Shown: piece after piece, positions 17,373-25,826 of the stretch
How positions within the stretch are numbered: position 1 is the stretch's first letter
Layout of the letters: each line of letters starts with the position of its first letter
Assembly (NCBI RefSeq): GCF_000696095.1
Contig: NZ_BAYX01000003.1
Span: 516,041 to 580,040 of the forward strand
Length of the DNA: 64,000 bases
Source of the DNA: Rhizobium rhizogenes NBRC 13257
Lineage (GTDB): Bacteria; Pseudomonadota; Alphaproteobacteria; Rhizobiales; Rhizobiaceae
Reading direction: 5' to 3'
The notes under the pieces: model-generated
What the model saw: only the letters and a program-made list of their open reading frames with translations
What the model was told of the DNA's origin: nothing
The model's database searches: none
Made by a program: the position numbers and the translations under genes

Positions 17373-19934
17373 ATGGCAGAGTTTCCCCAGAAGGCCAAGG
17401 TCGTCATCATTGGCCTGGGCGGTATCGTTGGCGCATCGATCGCGCATCACCTGATCGAGCGCGGATGGGACGATATCGTCGGCATCGATAAATCCGGCAT
17501 CCCGACCGATATCGGCTCGACGGCGCATGCTTCCGATTTCTGTTACACCACCAGCCACGATTATCTCTCGGTCTGGACCACACAGTATTCCATCGATTTC
17601 TTCGAGAAGATGGGGCACTATGCCCGCATTGGCGGCCTTGAGGTTGCCCGCACGGGTGACGACACCTGGATGGAAGAGATCCGGCGCAAGGCTTCCTCTG
17701 GCAAGGCCTTCGGCACCAATGTTCGCCTCGTCACCCCCTCCGAGATCAAGGAAATGTTCCCGCTGATCGAGGAAGATCAGGTGCAGGGCGGCATGTACGA
17801 TCCGGATGCCGGCCTCGTCGTTCCGCGTTCGCAGACCGTCGCCGGCAAGCTGGTGGATGTAGCCGAGAAGTCCGGCAAGCTGAAGGTCTATGGCAATACG
17901 CCCGCGCAGTCGTTGATTGTCGAGGCTGGCCGCATCAAGGGTGTGGTTACGCATCGCGGCACGATCATGGCCGATTACGTCATCGTCTGCGCCGGCATCT
18001 GGGGTCGCCTGATCGCCGAGATGGTCGGCGAAGACCTGCCGGTCATGCCGGTCGATCATCCGCTCACCTTCTTCGGGCCGTATAACGAGTTCGAAGGTAC
18101 GGGCAAAGACATCGGCTTCCCGCTGCTCAGAGACCAGGGCAATTCCGCCTATATGCGCGACACTGGCGATCCGAAGACGACGGAAGGCGGCCAGATCGAG
18201 TGGGGTTACTACGAGACCACCAATCCCCGCCTTTGCCACCCGCGCGACATCCTTGAAAAGCACGAGGCGCGCCTGTCGCCCTCGCAGCGCGACCTTGAGA
18301 TGGAGCAGATCATCGAGCCGCTCGAGCGCGCCATGGAACTGACGCCGATCCTCGGCGAGCTCGGCTACAATGAGGGTCATTCCTTCAACGGCCTGCTGCA
18401 GGTTTCCGCCGCCGGCGGCCCATCCTGTGGCGAAAGCCAGAAGGTACGCGGCCTCTGGTACTGCGTCGCCATCTGGGTGAAGGACGGTCCGGGCTACGGC
18501 AAGCTCATCGCCGACTGGATGACCGATGGCCGTACCAAGATCGACCACAACAGCATCGACTATGCGCGCTTTTATCCGCACCAGCTGACGGAAGAGTTCA
18601 TCGAGGGCCGCTGCTATGAAGCCGCCCAGAAGATCTACTTCCCGGCCGTGCATACGCGCGAACCCTACGCCTCGGGCCGCAACGTCAAGCGTTCGCCTTT
18701 CTACGAGCGCGAGAAGGAGCTTGGCGGCTACTTCATGGAGCTCGGGGGCTGGGAGCGCGCGCATGGTTATGCCGCCAACGAGCACCTGCTGGAGAAGTAT
18801 GGCGATCGCGTGCCGGTGCGTCAGAATGAGTGGGACAGCCGCCACTTCTGGCGTGTCTCCAACGCCGAGCATCTCGCGATGAGTGAGGATTGCGGTATCG
18901 TCAATCTCTCGCATTTCCACATGGTCGACATCGAGGGGCCTGACCATGTCGAGTTGCTCGAATGGCTGTGCGCCGCAAAGATCGGCGGCGATGGCAATAT
19001 TGGCAAGGGTATCTACACCCACTTCCTCGACGACGAGGGCATGGTGCGTGCCGACTTTACCGTCATCCGCATGGCCGACCGTTGCCGGTTGATCAACGGT
19101 GCCGATGCCGGTCCGCGCGACTTCCACTATATGCGCCGCGTCGCCGAGGATCGGGGTCTCGACGTCACCATCACCGACGTCACCGAGAAGTTCATCACCA
19201 TCGGTATCTGGGGGCCGAATGCCCGTGAGACGTTGAAGAAGGTGGTGGCCGATCCGGCCGGGCTCGATGCGGAAAACTTCCCCTTTGCCGCAATCAAGCA
19301 GATCCAGATCGGCGGCAAGTCTGTTACCGCCTTCCGCATCTCCTACGTCGGCGAGCAGGGCTGGGAACTGCACATGAAATACGAGGACGGCCTTGCCGTA
19401 TGGGATGCGCTGCGCTCCACCGGCGTGATGGCCTTCGGCGTCGAGACCTATGCGAACTCGCGTCGTATGGAAAAGAGCCTTCGCCTGCAGAATGCCGACC
19501 TTCTCACCCAGTACAATCTGATTGAGGCAGATCTTGCCCGTCCGAAAGTCAAGGAAGCCGACTTCCGTGGCAAGGCAAAGCATCTGGAGTACAAAGCCCG
19601 TGATCATCAGCCCGCCATGCTTTGCACGCTGGTCATGACGGACAACACCGACAAAAATGGCGTCAAGCGCTACCCGGTAGGCAATCTCCCGGTCATGGAC
19701 CCGGAAACCGGCAAGGTGCTGATCGATGAGCTCGGCCGCCGTTCCTACACGACCTCCATCGCTTTCGGTCCGACCATCGGCAAGAATATTGCCCTTGCCT
19801 ATCTGCCCTGGGCTTATTGCCAGGAAGGCCGCAAGCTGAATGTCGAATATTTCACCGAGACCTATCCGGTCGAGGTTGTGAGCATCGGCTACAAGCCGCT
19901 CTATGACCCTGAAAACCTGAAGCCGAGAAGCTAA
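17373..19934 (+). CDS. FAD-dependent oxidoreductase / GcvT-like protein (dimethylglycine/sarcosine dehydrogenase-like)
   Basis: An 853-residue cytoplasmic enzyme with an N-terminal FAD (DAO) domain (about 8-400), a middle FAO_M region, and C-terminal GCV_T and GCV_T_C domains (about 480-850). Relatives oxidatively remove N-methyl groups from glycine derivatives and pass the one-carbon unit to tetrahydrofolate. The FAD fingerprint reads GLGGIVG at 14-20, one residue longer between glycines than the common GxGxxG. STAHASDF near residue 50 is where related enzymes carry the flavin-binding His. CGGAG supports the ATG at 17373 over an earlier start at 17316. It stands alone and is closed by a strong terminator. 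The exact substrate cannot be read from sequence. Confidence 0.88.
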   Translation: MAEFPQKAKVVIIGLGGIVGASIAHHLIERGWDDIVGIDKSGIPTDIGSTAHASDFCYTTSHDYLSVWTTQYSIDFFEKMGHYARIGGLEVARTGDDTWMEEIRRKASSGKAFGTNVRLVTPSEIKEMFPLIEEDQVQGGMYDPDAGLVVPRSQTVAGKLVDVAEKSGKLKVYGNTPAQSLIVEAGRIKGVVTHRGTIMADYVIVCAGIWGRLIAEMVGEDLPVMPVDHPLTFFGPYNEFEGTGKDIGFPLLRDQGNSAYMRDTGDPKTTEGGQIEWGYYETTNPRLCHPRDILEKHEARLSPSQRDLEMEQIIEPLERAMELTPILGELGYNEGHSFNGLLQVSAAGGPSCGESQKVRGLWYCVAIWVKDGPGYGKLIADWMTDGRTKIDHNSIDYARFYPHQLTEEFIEGRCYEAAQKIYFPAVHTREPYASGRNVKRSPFYEREKELGGYFMELGGWERAHGYAANEHLLEKYGDRVPVRQNEWDSRHFWRVSNAEHLAMSEDCGIVNLSHFHMVDIEGPDHVELLEWLCAAKIGGDGNIGKGIYTHFLDDEGMVRADFTVIRMADRCRLINGADAGPRDFHYMRRVAEDRGLDVTITDVTEKFITIGIWGPNARETLKKVVADPAGLDAENFPFAAIKQIQIGGKSVTAFRISYVGEQGWELHMKYEDGLAVWDALRSTGVMAFGVETYANSRRMEKSLRLQNADLLTQYNLIEADLARPKVKEADFRGKAKHLEYKARDHQPAMLCTLVMTDNTDKNGVKRYPVGNLPVMDPETGKVLIDELGRRSYTTSIAFGPTIGKNIALAYLPWAYCQEGRKLNVEYFTETYPVEVVSIGYKPLYDPENLKPRS

Positions 19935-19980
19935 GCGGAGCTATCCGTATCCTGCCTCTCAAGGCTCATGCATAAGTCAG

Positions 19981-20020
19981 CGCCGCCTGGATGAGTGATC
20001 TCCAGGCGGCGTTGATTTTT
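19981..20020 (+). terminator. Rho-independent terminator of the FAD enzyme gene
   Basis: CGCCGCCTGGA (19981-19991) and TCCAGGCGGCG (20001-20011) form a perfect 11-bp GC-rich stem with a 9-base loop, followed by TTGATTTTT. It lies 46 bases after the stop and is the clearest intrinsic terminator in the window. Confidence 0.85.
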
Positions 20021-20041
20021 CCAGTCGTGGCGGCATCGATG

Positions 20042-20542
20042 TCAGTCGGATTCCGACACTTCGCTCGGATTGGCAAGCGGCAGCATGCCGAGATAGATGC
20101 CGGGCACGGAGCCTTCGATCGGGATCGCGCCGACGCTCCGGCGATAAAACTCCATCGGGCCGGCGCCGCCGATCACGCCATAGGCATAGCCCTGGGCATG
20201 CATGTCCAGAAGCGTCGTCAGCAGTAGTGCCTGGCCCACACCCTTGCCGCGCATCGACGGATCGACGCCGGTCGGCCCGAAGAAACCCTTCGCGGTTGCC
20301 TCGTGGCAGGCAAAGCCAACCAGCACGTCATCTTTGACCGCGATAAAGCAGGTCGGCGGCTGGCGCATGGTGGCGGCCGTCGCCTCCGCCGCCCAGCCCG
20401 CGCCGAACAGCGGCTGGATCCAGGAGGTCAGAGCGTTGAGTTCCGGCGCCAGCACTCGACGGATGACGATCCCCTCGCTGTCCATCCGCTTCTGCAGCGC
20501 CGGGTCCGGCTTCAATTCATAGAGCTTAACAAGCATGTCCAT
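20042..20542 (-). CDS. GNAT-family N-acetyltransferase
   Basis: A 166-residue acetyltransferase. The acetyl-CoA loop is clear: GVDPSMRGKGVGQALL at about residues 92-107, with the RGKGVG consensus. A second block, VIGGAGPMEFYRR near residues 123-135, is typical of the C-terminal half. It follows the sugar-transporter permease by 19 bases on the same strand, so it is probably the last gene of that operon and may acetylate the imported compound or a product. ATG at 20542 and at 20536 are both possible. The substrate is unknown. Confidence 0.83.
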   Translation of the reverse strand: MDMLVKLYELKPDPALQKRMDSEGIVIRRVLAPELNALTSWIQPLFGAGWAAEATAATMRQPPTCFIAVKDDVLVGFACHEATAKGFFGPTGVDPSMRGKGVGQALLLTTLLDMHAQGYAYGVIGGAGPMEFYRRSVGAIPIEGSVPGIYLGMLPLANPSEVSESD

Positions 20543-20561
20543 CGGTCTATCCTTTGCCGCC

Positions 20562-21455
20562 TCAGCCTTTCACCGCGCCTGCCGTCAAGCCGGCGACGAT
20601 CCGCCTCTGGAAGAAAAGAACCACGATGATGAGCGGTAGCGTCACGGTGACGGAGGCTGCCATGATTTGCCCGAAAGGATATTCGAAGCGGCTGGTGCCG
20701 GCAATCAGGCCGATGGCGACCGGGACGGTGCGGTTCTCGTCGGTGAGGGTGAAGGTGAGCGCGAAGAGGAATTCGTTCCAGGCGAGGATGAAGGCGAGAA
20801 TGCCGGTGCTTGCAAGCGACGGCCCCATCAGCGGCAGGAGGATCTTCATCAGAATCCGGAAGTGCGAGCAGCCGTCGATGATCGCCGCTTCTTCGAGCTC
20901 GCGCGGGAACTCTCGGATGAAGGTAGTCAGGATCCAGGTGGTGAACGGCACGGTCGAGAGCAGATAGGTCAGCACCAGCGCGCTCGGGCGATTGAAGAGC
21001 CCAAACCAGTTGATCAGCTCGAACATGCCCGACAGCACGACCACCTGCGGGAAGATCGACACCATCAGCACGATCATCAGCATCGCGCGCCGCTGTGGAA
21101 AGTCGATACGGCCGAGTGCATAGGCGGCGCTAAGCCCGATGATGAGCGATAGAAACGTCGTTGTCGTAGCGACATAGACGGAATTCACAAGAGATCTCAT
21201 GAACACCGGATTGTCGATCAGCTGCCGGTAGTAGGTGAAGTCGAAGGCCGGCAGCAGCGCCGAGTGGTAAAGTGCAGCACCCTGCTTGGTCGAAGAGACG
21301 AAAGCCCAATAGTAGGGAAAGAGCGTGTAGAAGAGCACGAACAGGAGTGCCACGATCTGCAGGCCCCTGACGCACCGCCGCCTCATTCGATAATAGGAGG
21401 ACGATTTGCGCTGGGGTTTTTGGATGCCGGATCCTTGCGTGATTGCGTCTGCCAT
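20562..21455 (-). CDS. Sugar ABC transporter permease, MalG/UgpE type
   Basis: A 297-residue inner-membrane permease of the CUT1 (maltose/glycerol-phosphate) class. It has about six helices, the EAA loop EEAAIIDGCSHFRILMKILLP near residues 188-208, and the family C-terminus (FFQRRIVAGLTAGAVKG). The start lies 5 bases after the stop of the MalF-type partner. It forms the translocation pore with that protein. Confidence 0.92.
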   Translation of the reverse strand: MADAITQGSGIQKPQRKSSSYYRMRRRCVRGLQIVALLFVLFYTLFPYYWAFVSSTKQGAALYHSALLPAFDFTYYRQLIDNPVFMRSLVNSVYVATTTTFLSLIIGLSAAYALGRIDFPQRRAMLMIVLMVSIFPQVVVLSGMFELINWFGLFNRPSALVLTYLLSTVPFTTWILTTFIREFPRELEEAAIIDGCSHFRILMKILLPLMGPSLASTGILAFILAWNEFLFALTFTLTDENRTVPVAIGLIAGTSRFEYPFGQIMAASVTVTLPLIIVVLFFQRRIVAGLTAGAVKG

Positions 21456-21460
21456 TTGCG

Positions 21461-22351
21461 TCAGTGCCCCGCTGCCCGGTCGAGGCGAAGCACCCCGATG
21501 ATGATGATCGCGGCAAGTGCCACGAGCAGGAATACCCAGGTCGATGCGGCCGAGCCGACACCGAGTTCCTGAAAGCTGATCAGCCTGTCACGGGCGTAGA
21601 TCGATACGGTCATGACATTCTCGTTGCTGGCGGCCATGACATAGGCAAGGTCGAACATTCTGAGCGCGTCGAGCACGCGAAACAGCACCGCCACGCCGAT
21701 AGCGGGCCGCAGCATCGGCAGGGTGATCGACCAGAAGCGTTTCCAGGCGGGGATGCCGTCCACTTCCGCGGCCTCGAAGATCTCCGGCGAGATCAGCTGC
21801 AGGCCGGCGAGGATCAGCAGCACCATGAAGGGCGTAGTCATCCACACATCGACGAAGATGACGGCGCCCATGATCAGCGAGCTGTTGGCCGTCCAGGCTA
21901 TGCCATGGTCGATGAAGCCGAGTTCGATGAGCAGCTTGTTGATGACGCCGAACTGGTCGTTGAGCATCCATTCCCAGATCTTGGTCGAGACGACGACCGG
22001 GATCGCCCAGGGAACGAGGATGGCCGCGCGGGCAAGGCCGCGGCCGGGGATCGCCTCATTGACAAGAAGCGCGATGGCGATCCCGAGGACGGTTTCGATC
22101 GCAACCGAGATCACGGTGAAGATCAGGGTGTTTTTGACGGCAACCCACCAGCCACGGTCCTGGATGACCTCGATAAAATTATCGAAGCCGATCATGGAAT
22201 AGGCGGAGGGATTGTCGAGATAGGCGTCCGTAAAGGCGAAGAAAAAGGTGCGGACGAGCGGCCAGAGAGCGACGACCAGCATCACCACGATGATGGGAAC
22301 GAGAAACAGCCATGCGGCCCGGTGATCCCGGCGGGCAAGTCGAGCGCTCAT
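21461..22351 (-). CDS. Sugar ABC transporter permease, MalF/UgpA type
   Basis: A 296-residue CUT1 permease. The EAA loop is EAAEVDGIPAWKRFWSITLP (about 208-227). There are six hydrophobic segments, beginning at WLFLVPIIVVMLVVALWPLV. The start codon overlaps the stop of the ATPase gene (ATGA at 22351-22348), so translation is coupled. It lacks the long extra N-terminal part of enteric MalF, as is usual for this class. Confidence 0.92.
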   Translation of the reverse strand: MSARLARRDHRAAWLFLVPIIVVMLVVALWPLVRTFFFAFTDAYLDNPSAYSMIGFDNFIEVIQDRGWWVAVKNTLIFTVISVAIETVLGIAIALLVNEAIPGRGLARAAILVPWAIPVVVSTKIWEWMLNDQFGVINKLLIELGFIDHGIAWTANSSLIMGAVIFVDVWMTTPFMVLLILAGLQLISPEIFEAAEVDGIPAWKRFWSITLPMLRPAIGVAVLFRVLDALRMFDLAYVMAASNENVMTVSIYARDRLISFQELGVGSAASTWVFLLVALAAIIIIGVLRLDRAAGH

Positions 22352-23448
22352 TGATCGGTTGCCTCCGGACTATCCAGCGCCAGGCGCTTGCCCTCTGCAT
22401 CGAACACAAACATCGCCGTGTCGGCAAAATCCAATCCGACAGGCTTGCCGATGAGATGCTGGGCAGGTGCCATCGCAAGCCGGATCACCCAGATGACGTC
22501 GTCGGTGATGCGGCAATAGCCAAAATGTTCGTGCCCCAGATCCTCGACGCGCTCCAGCGTGCCGACGATGCGGCCCTCAAGCGCATCGACGAGGCGTAGC
22601 GATTCCGGCCGAATGCCGATCGCGGCGACAGGCTCGGCCGATGCCTGCACCACTGCTCCGATGGAAAGGCCGCCGGGGCCTTCGATCCGGTCGGCGCCGG
22701 CGGCTTGACGCATTGCGACGGGCAGGAAGTTCATGCGCGGGCTGCCGATAAAGCCCGCCACGAAGCGGTTGTCCGGCGCGTGATAAAGCTCTTGCGGCGT
22801 TCCGATCTGCTCGATACGGCCATGGTTGAGAACGACGATCCTGTCGGCGAGCGTCATGGCTTCGGACTGATCATGCGTCACATAGATCATCGTCGTCTTG
22901 AGATCGTCGTGGAGCTTGGCGATCTCCATACGCATTTCCATACGCAAGTCGGAATCGAGGTTGGAAAGCGGCTCGTCGAAGAGGAATATTTCCGGCTGGC
23001 GCACCAGCGCCCGGCCGATCGCCACGCGCTGACGCTGGCCACCGGAGAGTTCCCGCGGCCGGCGCTCGAGCAGATGATCAACCTTCAGCATGCGCGCGAC
23101 CGATGCGACCTTCTGCCGGACCGCATCGCGCCCCATGCCCAGGGTTTCCAGCGCAAAGCCGATGTTGCGCGCGACGCTCATATGCGGGTAGAGCGCATAG
23201 GACTGAAAGACGAATGCAACGCCGCGCTTGGAGGCCGGCACATCGGTGACATCGTCGCCCCCGATACTAACCACGCCCTTCGATGCGGAGATGAGTCCGG
23301 CGACAATGCGCAGAAGCGTCGACTTACCGCAGCCGGACGGACCGACGAAGACGACGAACTCGCCGTCGTTGATCTGCAGATTGACGTCTTGAATGACGCT
23401 ATGCGTACCAAAGCTCTTCGAAACGGATTCAAGCGAAACCGATGCCAT
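22348..23448 (-). CDS. Sugar ABC transporter ATP-binding protein, UgpC/MalK type
   Basis: A 366-residue CUT1 ATPase. Walker A is GPSGCGKST near residue 38, the signature LSGGQRQRVAIGRAL near 135, Walker B FLFDEPLSNLDS, and the switch His sits in YVTHDQSEAMTL. A C-terminal TOBE/MalK regulatory domain covers about residues 235-366. The ATG at 23448 is chosen because it gives the family start MASVSLESVSKSFG; an in-frame ATG at 23472 adds eight atypical residues. Neither has a strong ribosome site. Confidence 0.9.
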   Translation of the reverse strand: MASVSLESVSKSFGTHSVIQDVNLQINDGEFVVFVGPSGCGKSTLLRIVAGLISASKGVVSIGGDDVTDVPASKRGVAFVFQSYALYPHMSVARNIGFALETLGMGRDAVRQKVASVARMLKVDHLLERRPRELSGGQRQRVAIGRALVRQPEIFLFDEPLSNLDSDLRMEMRMEIAKLHDDLKTTMIYVTHDQSEAMTLADRIVVLNHGRIEQIGTPQELYHAPDNRFVAGFIGSPRMNFLPVAMRQAAGADRIEGPGGLSIGAVVQASAEPVAAIGIRPESLRLVDALEGRIVGTLERVEDLGHEHFGYCRITDDVIWVIRLAMAPAQHLIGKPVGLDFADTAMFVFDAEGKRLALDSPEATDQ

Positions 23449-23520
23449 TTTACACCCGGGCCTTATGATCATGGAAGCTCGCCACCTCCAAGCGGCGGCG
23501 AGACAGCGGCGCGTTTGGCG

Positions 23521-23545
23521 GGCGGGAAGATAAGATCTCCCCGCC
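23521..23545 (-). other. Intercistronic hairpin after the sugar-binding-protein gene
   Basis: GGCGGGAAGAT (23521-23531) and ATCTCCCCGCC (23535-23545) pair at 10 of 11 positions around a 3-base loop. It sits just downstream of the binding-protein stop (23563) and before the ATPase gene. This is the classic place for a hairpin that protects binding-protein mRNA and lowers expression of the genes that follow. Confidence 0.55.
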
Positions 23546-23562
23546 GGCGCTCAAGCTTGGTG

Positions 23563-24819
23563 TCAGCGGCTTTCCTTGAGTTTCTCGAGCCGGCCGGCAA
23601 GCGACGTCAGGCTGGATTTGATGTCGGCGCCGCCAGACAGCATGTCATGGACGGTGCGATAGAAGGCCTGCGACACCCTGTTGTAGCTGGTGCCGGTGTA
23701 GCCGGACGGGCGCACGGCGCTGTCGGCGAAGGCCTGCTGGTTGTCCTTGAGGAAGGGGATCTTTGCCAGGATTTCCGGATCGCTATAGAGCGCCGGGATG
23801 GACGGATTGACCGCATCCTTGAGCGCCCGCATCTTCTGCATGTCCGGGCCGGTGATGAAGTTGACGAAGTCGGCGGCGACCTTCGGCTTGGCGGAGTATT
23901 TCGATACGCCGTAATACATCGGCCCCAGGCAACCGCTGGACTTCTGCCCTTCCTTGCCGACCGGCAGCGGCATGACGCCGACCTTGTCGATGATGGCGCT
24001 TCCCGCCTGGTGCGACGTGCCCCAGACATAGGGCCAATTGCGGTGGAAGACCGCATTGCCGGACTCGAAGATCGCCCGCGACGCTTCTTCATCATAGTTC
24101 AGCACACCGTCCGGGCTGATCGAGCCTATCCAGCCCTTGGCCTTGCCGATTGCCTCGGCGGCCTGGGGATTGTCGATCGTTACCTTGCCGTCGTCGGAGA
24201 TGATCGTGCCGCCGCCGTTCGAGGCTATAAGTTCGATGGCGTCGCAGGTCAGTCCCTCATAACTCTTTGCCTGCCAGGCATAGCCCCACATGTCGGGATG
24301 GCCGGCTGCACGTTCCTTGTCCTGGATTTCCTTGGCGGTTGCCGCCAGTTCGTCCCAGGTCTTCGGCGGCTGCTTGCCGTATTTCTCCAATAGATCCTTG
24401 CGGTAGAACATCAGCCCGACATCCATATAGGCGGGCATGGCGACGAGGTTACCGCCCAGTTTTGCAGCATTGAGCGTCGAGGCGAAATGCTTGTCCTGAT
24501 CGGCCTGCGGGACCAGTGTCTTCAGGTCGAGCAGGTTGCTCTTGAACATGCCGAGCCAGATGACGTCGAGAAACAGGACGTCGACATCGGTCGATTTCGC
24601 CGCAAGCAGCTGCTGATAAAGCGGGATCGCATCGTCCAGCAGCGCGGGCATCTTGTTGATCTTCGCCTCATTGCCTGTCTTCTCCTTCCAGGCATTGGCG
24701 ACGTTGGTGCACAATTCGAATTCCGTCGGGGCGCAGAAGACGGAGATCGTCTCGGCATGGGCCGAGACCGTCCAAAGGCCGGCGCAGAGCGAGAGGGCAG
24801 CAAGGCTTTTCCTAAACAT
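23563..24819 (-). CDS. Sugar ABC transporter substrate-binding protein (family 1)
   Basis: A 418-residue periplasmic binding protein, first gene of the CUT1 operon. The Sec signal peptide ends near SAHAET. The family core includes DVLFLDVIWLGMF near residue 78, PKTWDELAATAKEIQ near 145 and YAWQAKSYEGLTCD near 175. The binding-cleft aromatics fit an oligosaccharide or polyol ligand; trehalose, maltose or alpha-glucoside types are common in rhizobia, but nothing here decides. A divergent GntR/HutC regulator and operator lie upstream. Confidence 0.9.
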   Translation of the reverse strand: MFRKSLAALSLCAGLWTVSAHAETISVFCAPTEFELCTNVANAWKEKTGNEAKINKMPALLDDAIPLYQQLLAAKSTDVDVLFLDVIWLGMFKSNLLDLKTLVPQADQDKHFASTLNAAKLGGNLVAMPAYMDVGLMFYRKDLLEKYGKQPPKTWDELAATAKEIQDKERAAGHPDMWGYAWQAKSYEGLTCDAIELIASNGGGTIISDDGKVTIDNPQAAEAIGKAKGWIGSISPDGVLNYDEEASRAIFESGNAVFHRNWPYVWGTSHQAGSAIIDKVGVMPLPVGKEGQKSSGCLGPMYYGVSKYSAKPKVAADFVNFITGPDMQKMRALKDAVNPSIPALYSDPEILAKIPFLKDNQQAFADSAVRPSGYTGTSYNRVSQAFYRTVHDMLSGGADIKSSLTSLAGRLEKLKESR

Positions 24820-24888
24820 GAACTGTTCCCTTGATTGTGATAACGCTTCGGCATCGTGCGGAACTCTACGGCTCCTTGACGTTAATAG

Positions 24889-24906
24889 GACTGGTTATGA
24901 CCAGTC
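24889..24906. promoter_or_regulatory. GntR/HutC-type operator in the divergent promoter region
   Basis: GACTGGT (24889-24895), TATG, ACCAGTC (24900-24906): a perfect 7-bp inverted repeat with a 4-base spacer. The core GT-TA-TG-AC fits the GT(N)xTA(N)yAC pattern described for HutC-subfamily GntR regulators. It lies between the sugar-transporter operon (-) and the gene for just such a regulator (+), so it is the likely site controlling both. Confidence 0.7.
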
Positions 24907-24957
24907 ATGTCAATATGGACTTTCAAGAGATTTGCGTCAAAGATGGCGAAGGCCTGA

Positions 24958-25779
24958 ATGAGGTCGCGAGGGAAACGGCATTTGAATACGCGCCAGAGCA
25001 AGGGAACCTTGATTGAAACACAAGACATGGTTGATCGAGGCGATCCGCGCCCGCTGCACAAACAAGTGTACGAAGCCTTGCTGGCGTCCATTCGCGACGG
25101 CAAGCTTCCCTTGCGTGGCAAGCTGCCGTCCGAGCGCGAACTTGTCGATCTCTACAATGTCAGCCGCATCACGGTCCGCCACGCAATCCGCGAATTAATC
25201 CAGCAGGGCGTGGTGCAAAGCCAGCCGGGCAAGGGGCTCTACGTCACCGAGCATGGCGGCGGCTTCGAGCTGCAGGTGCTGAAGAGCTTTACCAGCACCG
25301 CATTGGCCAACGGCCGCAATCCCGGTCATCGCCTGATCGAAGCCAGCATCGTTCGCGCACCGCTCGACATAAGCCGGCCGCTGTTCCTCGCGCCCGGTGC
25401 GGAGGTGGTCGTGCTGACCAGATTGCGCCTGATCGACAATATACCGGCGGTCATCCAGACCGACTGGATTCCCGCCGGCCGCGTCGCGGGCCTTCTGGAT
25501 CTCGACTGGGGCGTTGCCAACCGCTCTCTCTATGCGGAATTGCGCGAACGCTACCGGATTTATCCGAAGCGCGGACAGACGACGCTAAGCGCGCGCATCG
25601 CCACCGATGAGGAAACGGCTATCCTGGAGCTTACGCCGCCGGCCGCCGTTCTGACCGTCGACCAGATCGCCTTCGACGATCGCAATCGGCCGGTGAACAT
25701 GACGGCGCTCGTGCACCATCCGGCTCGCTATCCGCTGACGCTGCTGCAGTCGGAAACCGGCGATTTCACACAATATTGA
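24958..25779 (+). CDS. GntR-family transcriptional regulator, HutC/UTRA type
   Basis: A 273-residue regulator with a winged-helix GntR domain (about 30-95; GKLPSERELVDLYNVSRITV is the recognition region) and a UTRA effector domain (about 115-265). It probably represses the divergent sugar operon until a sugar or sugar phosphate binds. GAAGG lies 6 bases before the ATG at 24958; ATG 25027 (MVDRGDPRPLHKQ) gives a more typical N-terminus but lacks a good site. A palindrome at 24889 lies directly upstream. Confidence 0.88.
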   Translation: MRSRGKRHLNTRQSKGTLIETQDMVDRGDPRPLHKQVYEALLASIRDGKLPLRGKLPSERELVDLYNVSRITVRHAIRELIQQGVVQSQPGKGLYVTEHGGGFELQVLKSFTSTALANGRNPGHRLIEASIVRAPLDISRPLFLAPGAEVVVLTRLRLIDNIPAVIQTDWIPAGRVAGLLDLDWGVANRSLYAELRERYRIYPKRGQTTLSARIATDEETAILELTPPAAVLTVDQIAFDDRNRPVNMTALVHHPARYPLTLLQSETGDFTQY

Positions 25780-25797
25780 ACCGGTCGGCGCGACTGT

Positions 25798-25826
25798 AAC
25801 CCGTCGCTATCGGATGGTTACGGGTT
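25798..25826. terminator. Hairpin between convergent genes
   Basis: AACCCGT (25798-25804) and ACGGGTT (25820-25826) form a 7-bp stem in the 46-bp gap between the regulator (+) and the GH25 gene (-). The loop is long and there is no T-run, so a bidirectional terminator role is tentative. Confidence 0.35.

Noticed and set aside
17334..19607. A minus-strand open frame of more than 750 codons opposite the FAD/GcvT gene
   Set aside because: The plus-strand product is a clear multi-domain enzyme with a ribosome site and terminator. The antisense frame shows no domain or signal.
22705..24393. A plus-strand open frame of about 560 codons opposite the sugar importer genes
   Set aside because: It covers an ATPase gene, a hairpin and a binding-protein gene on the other strand, and has no recognisable content.
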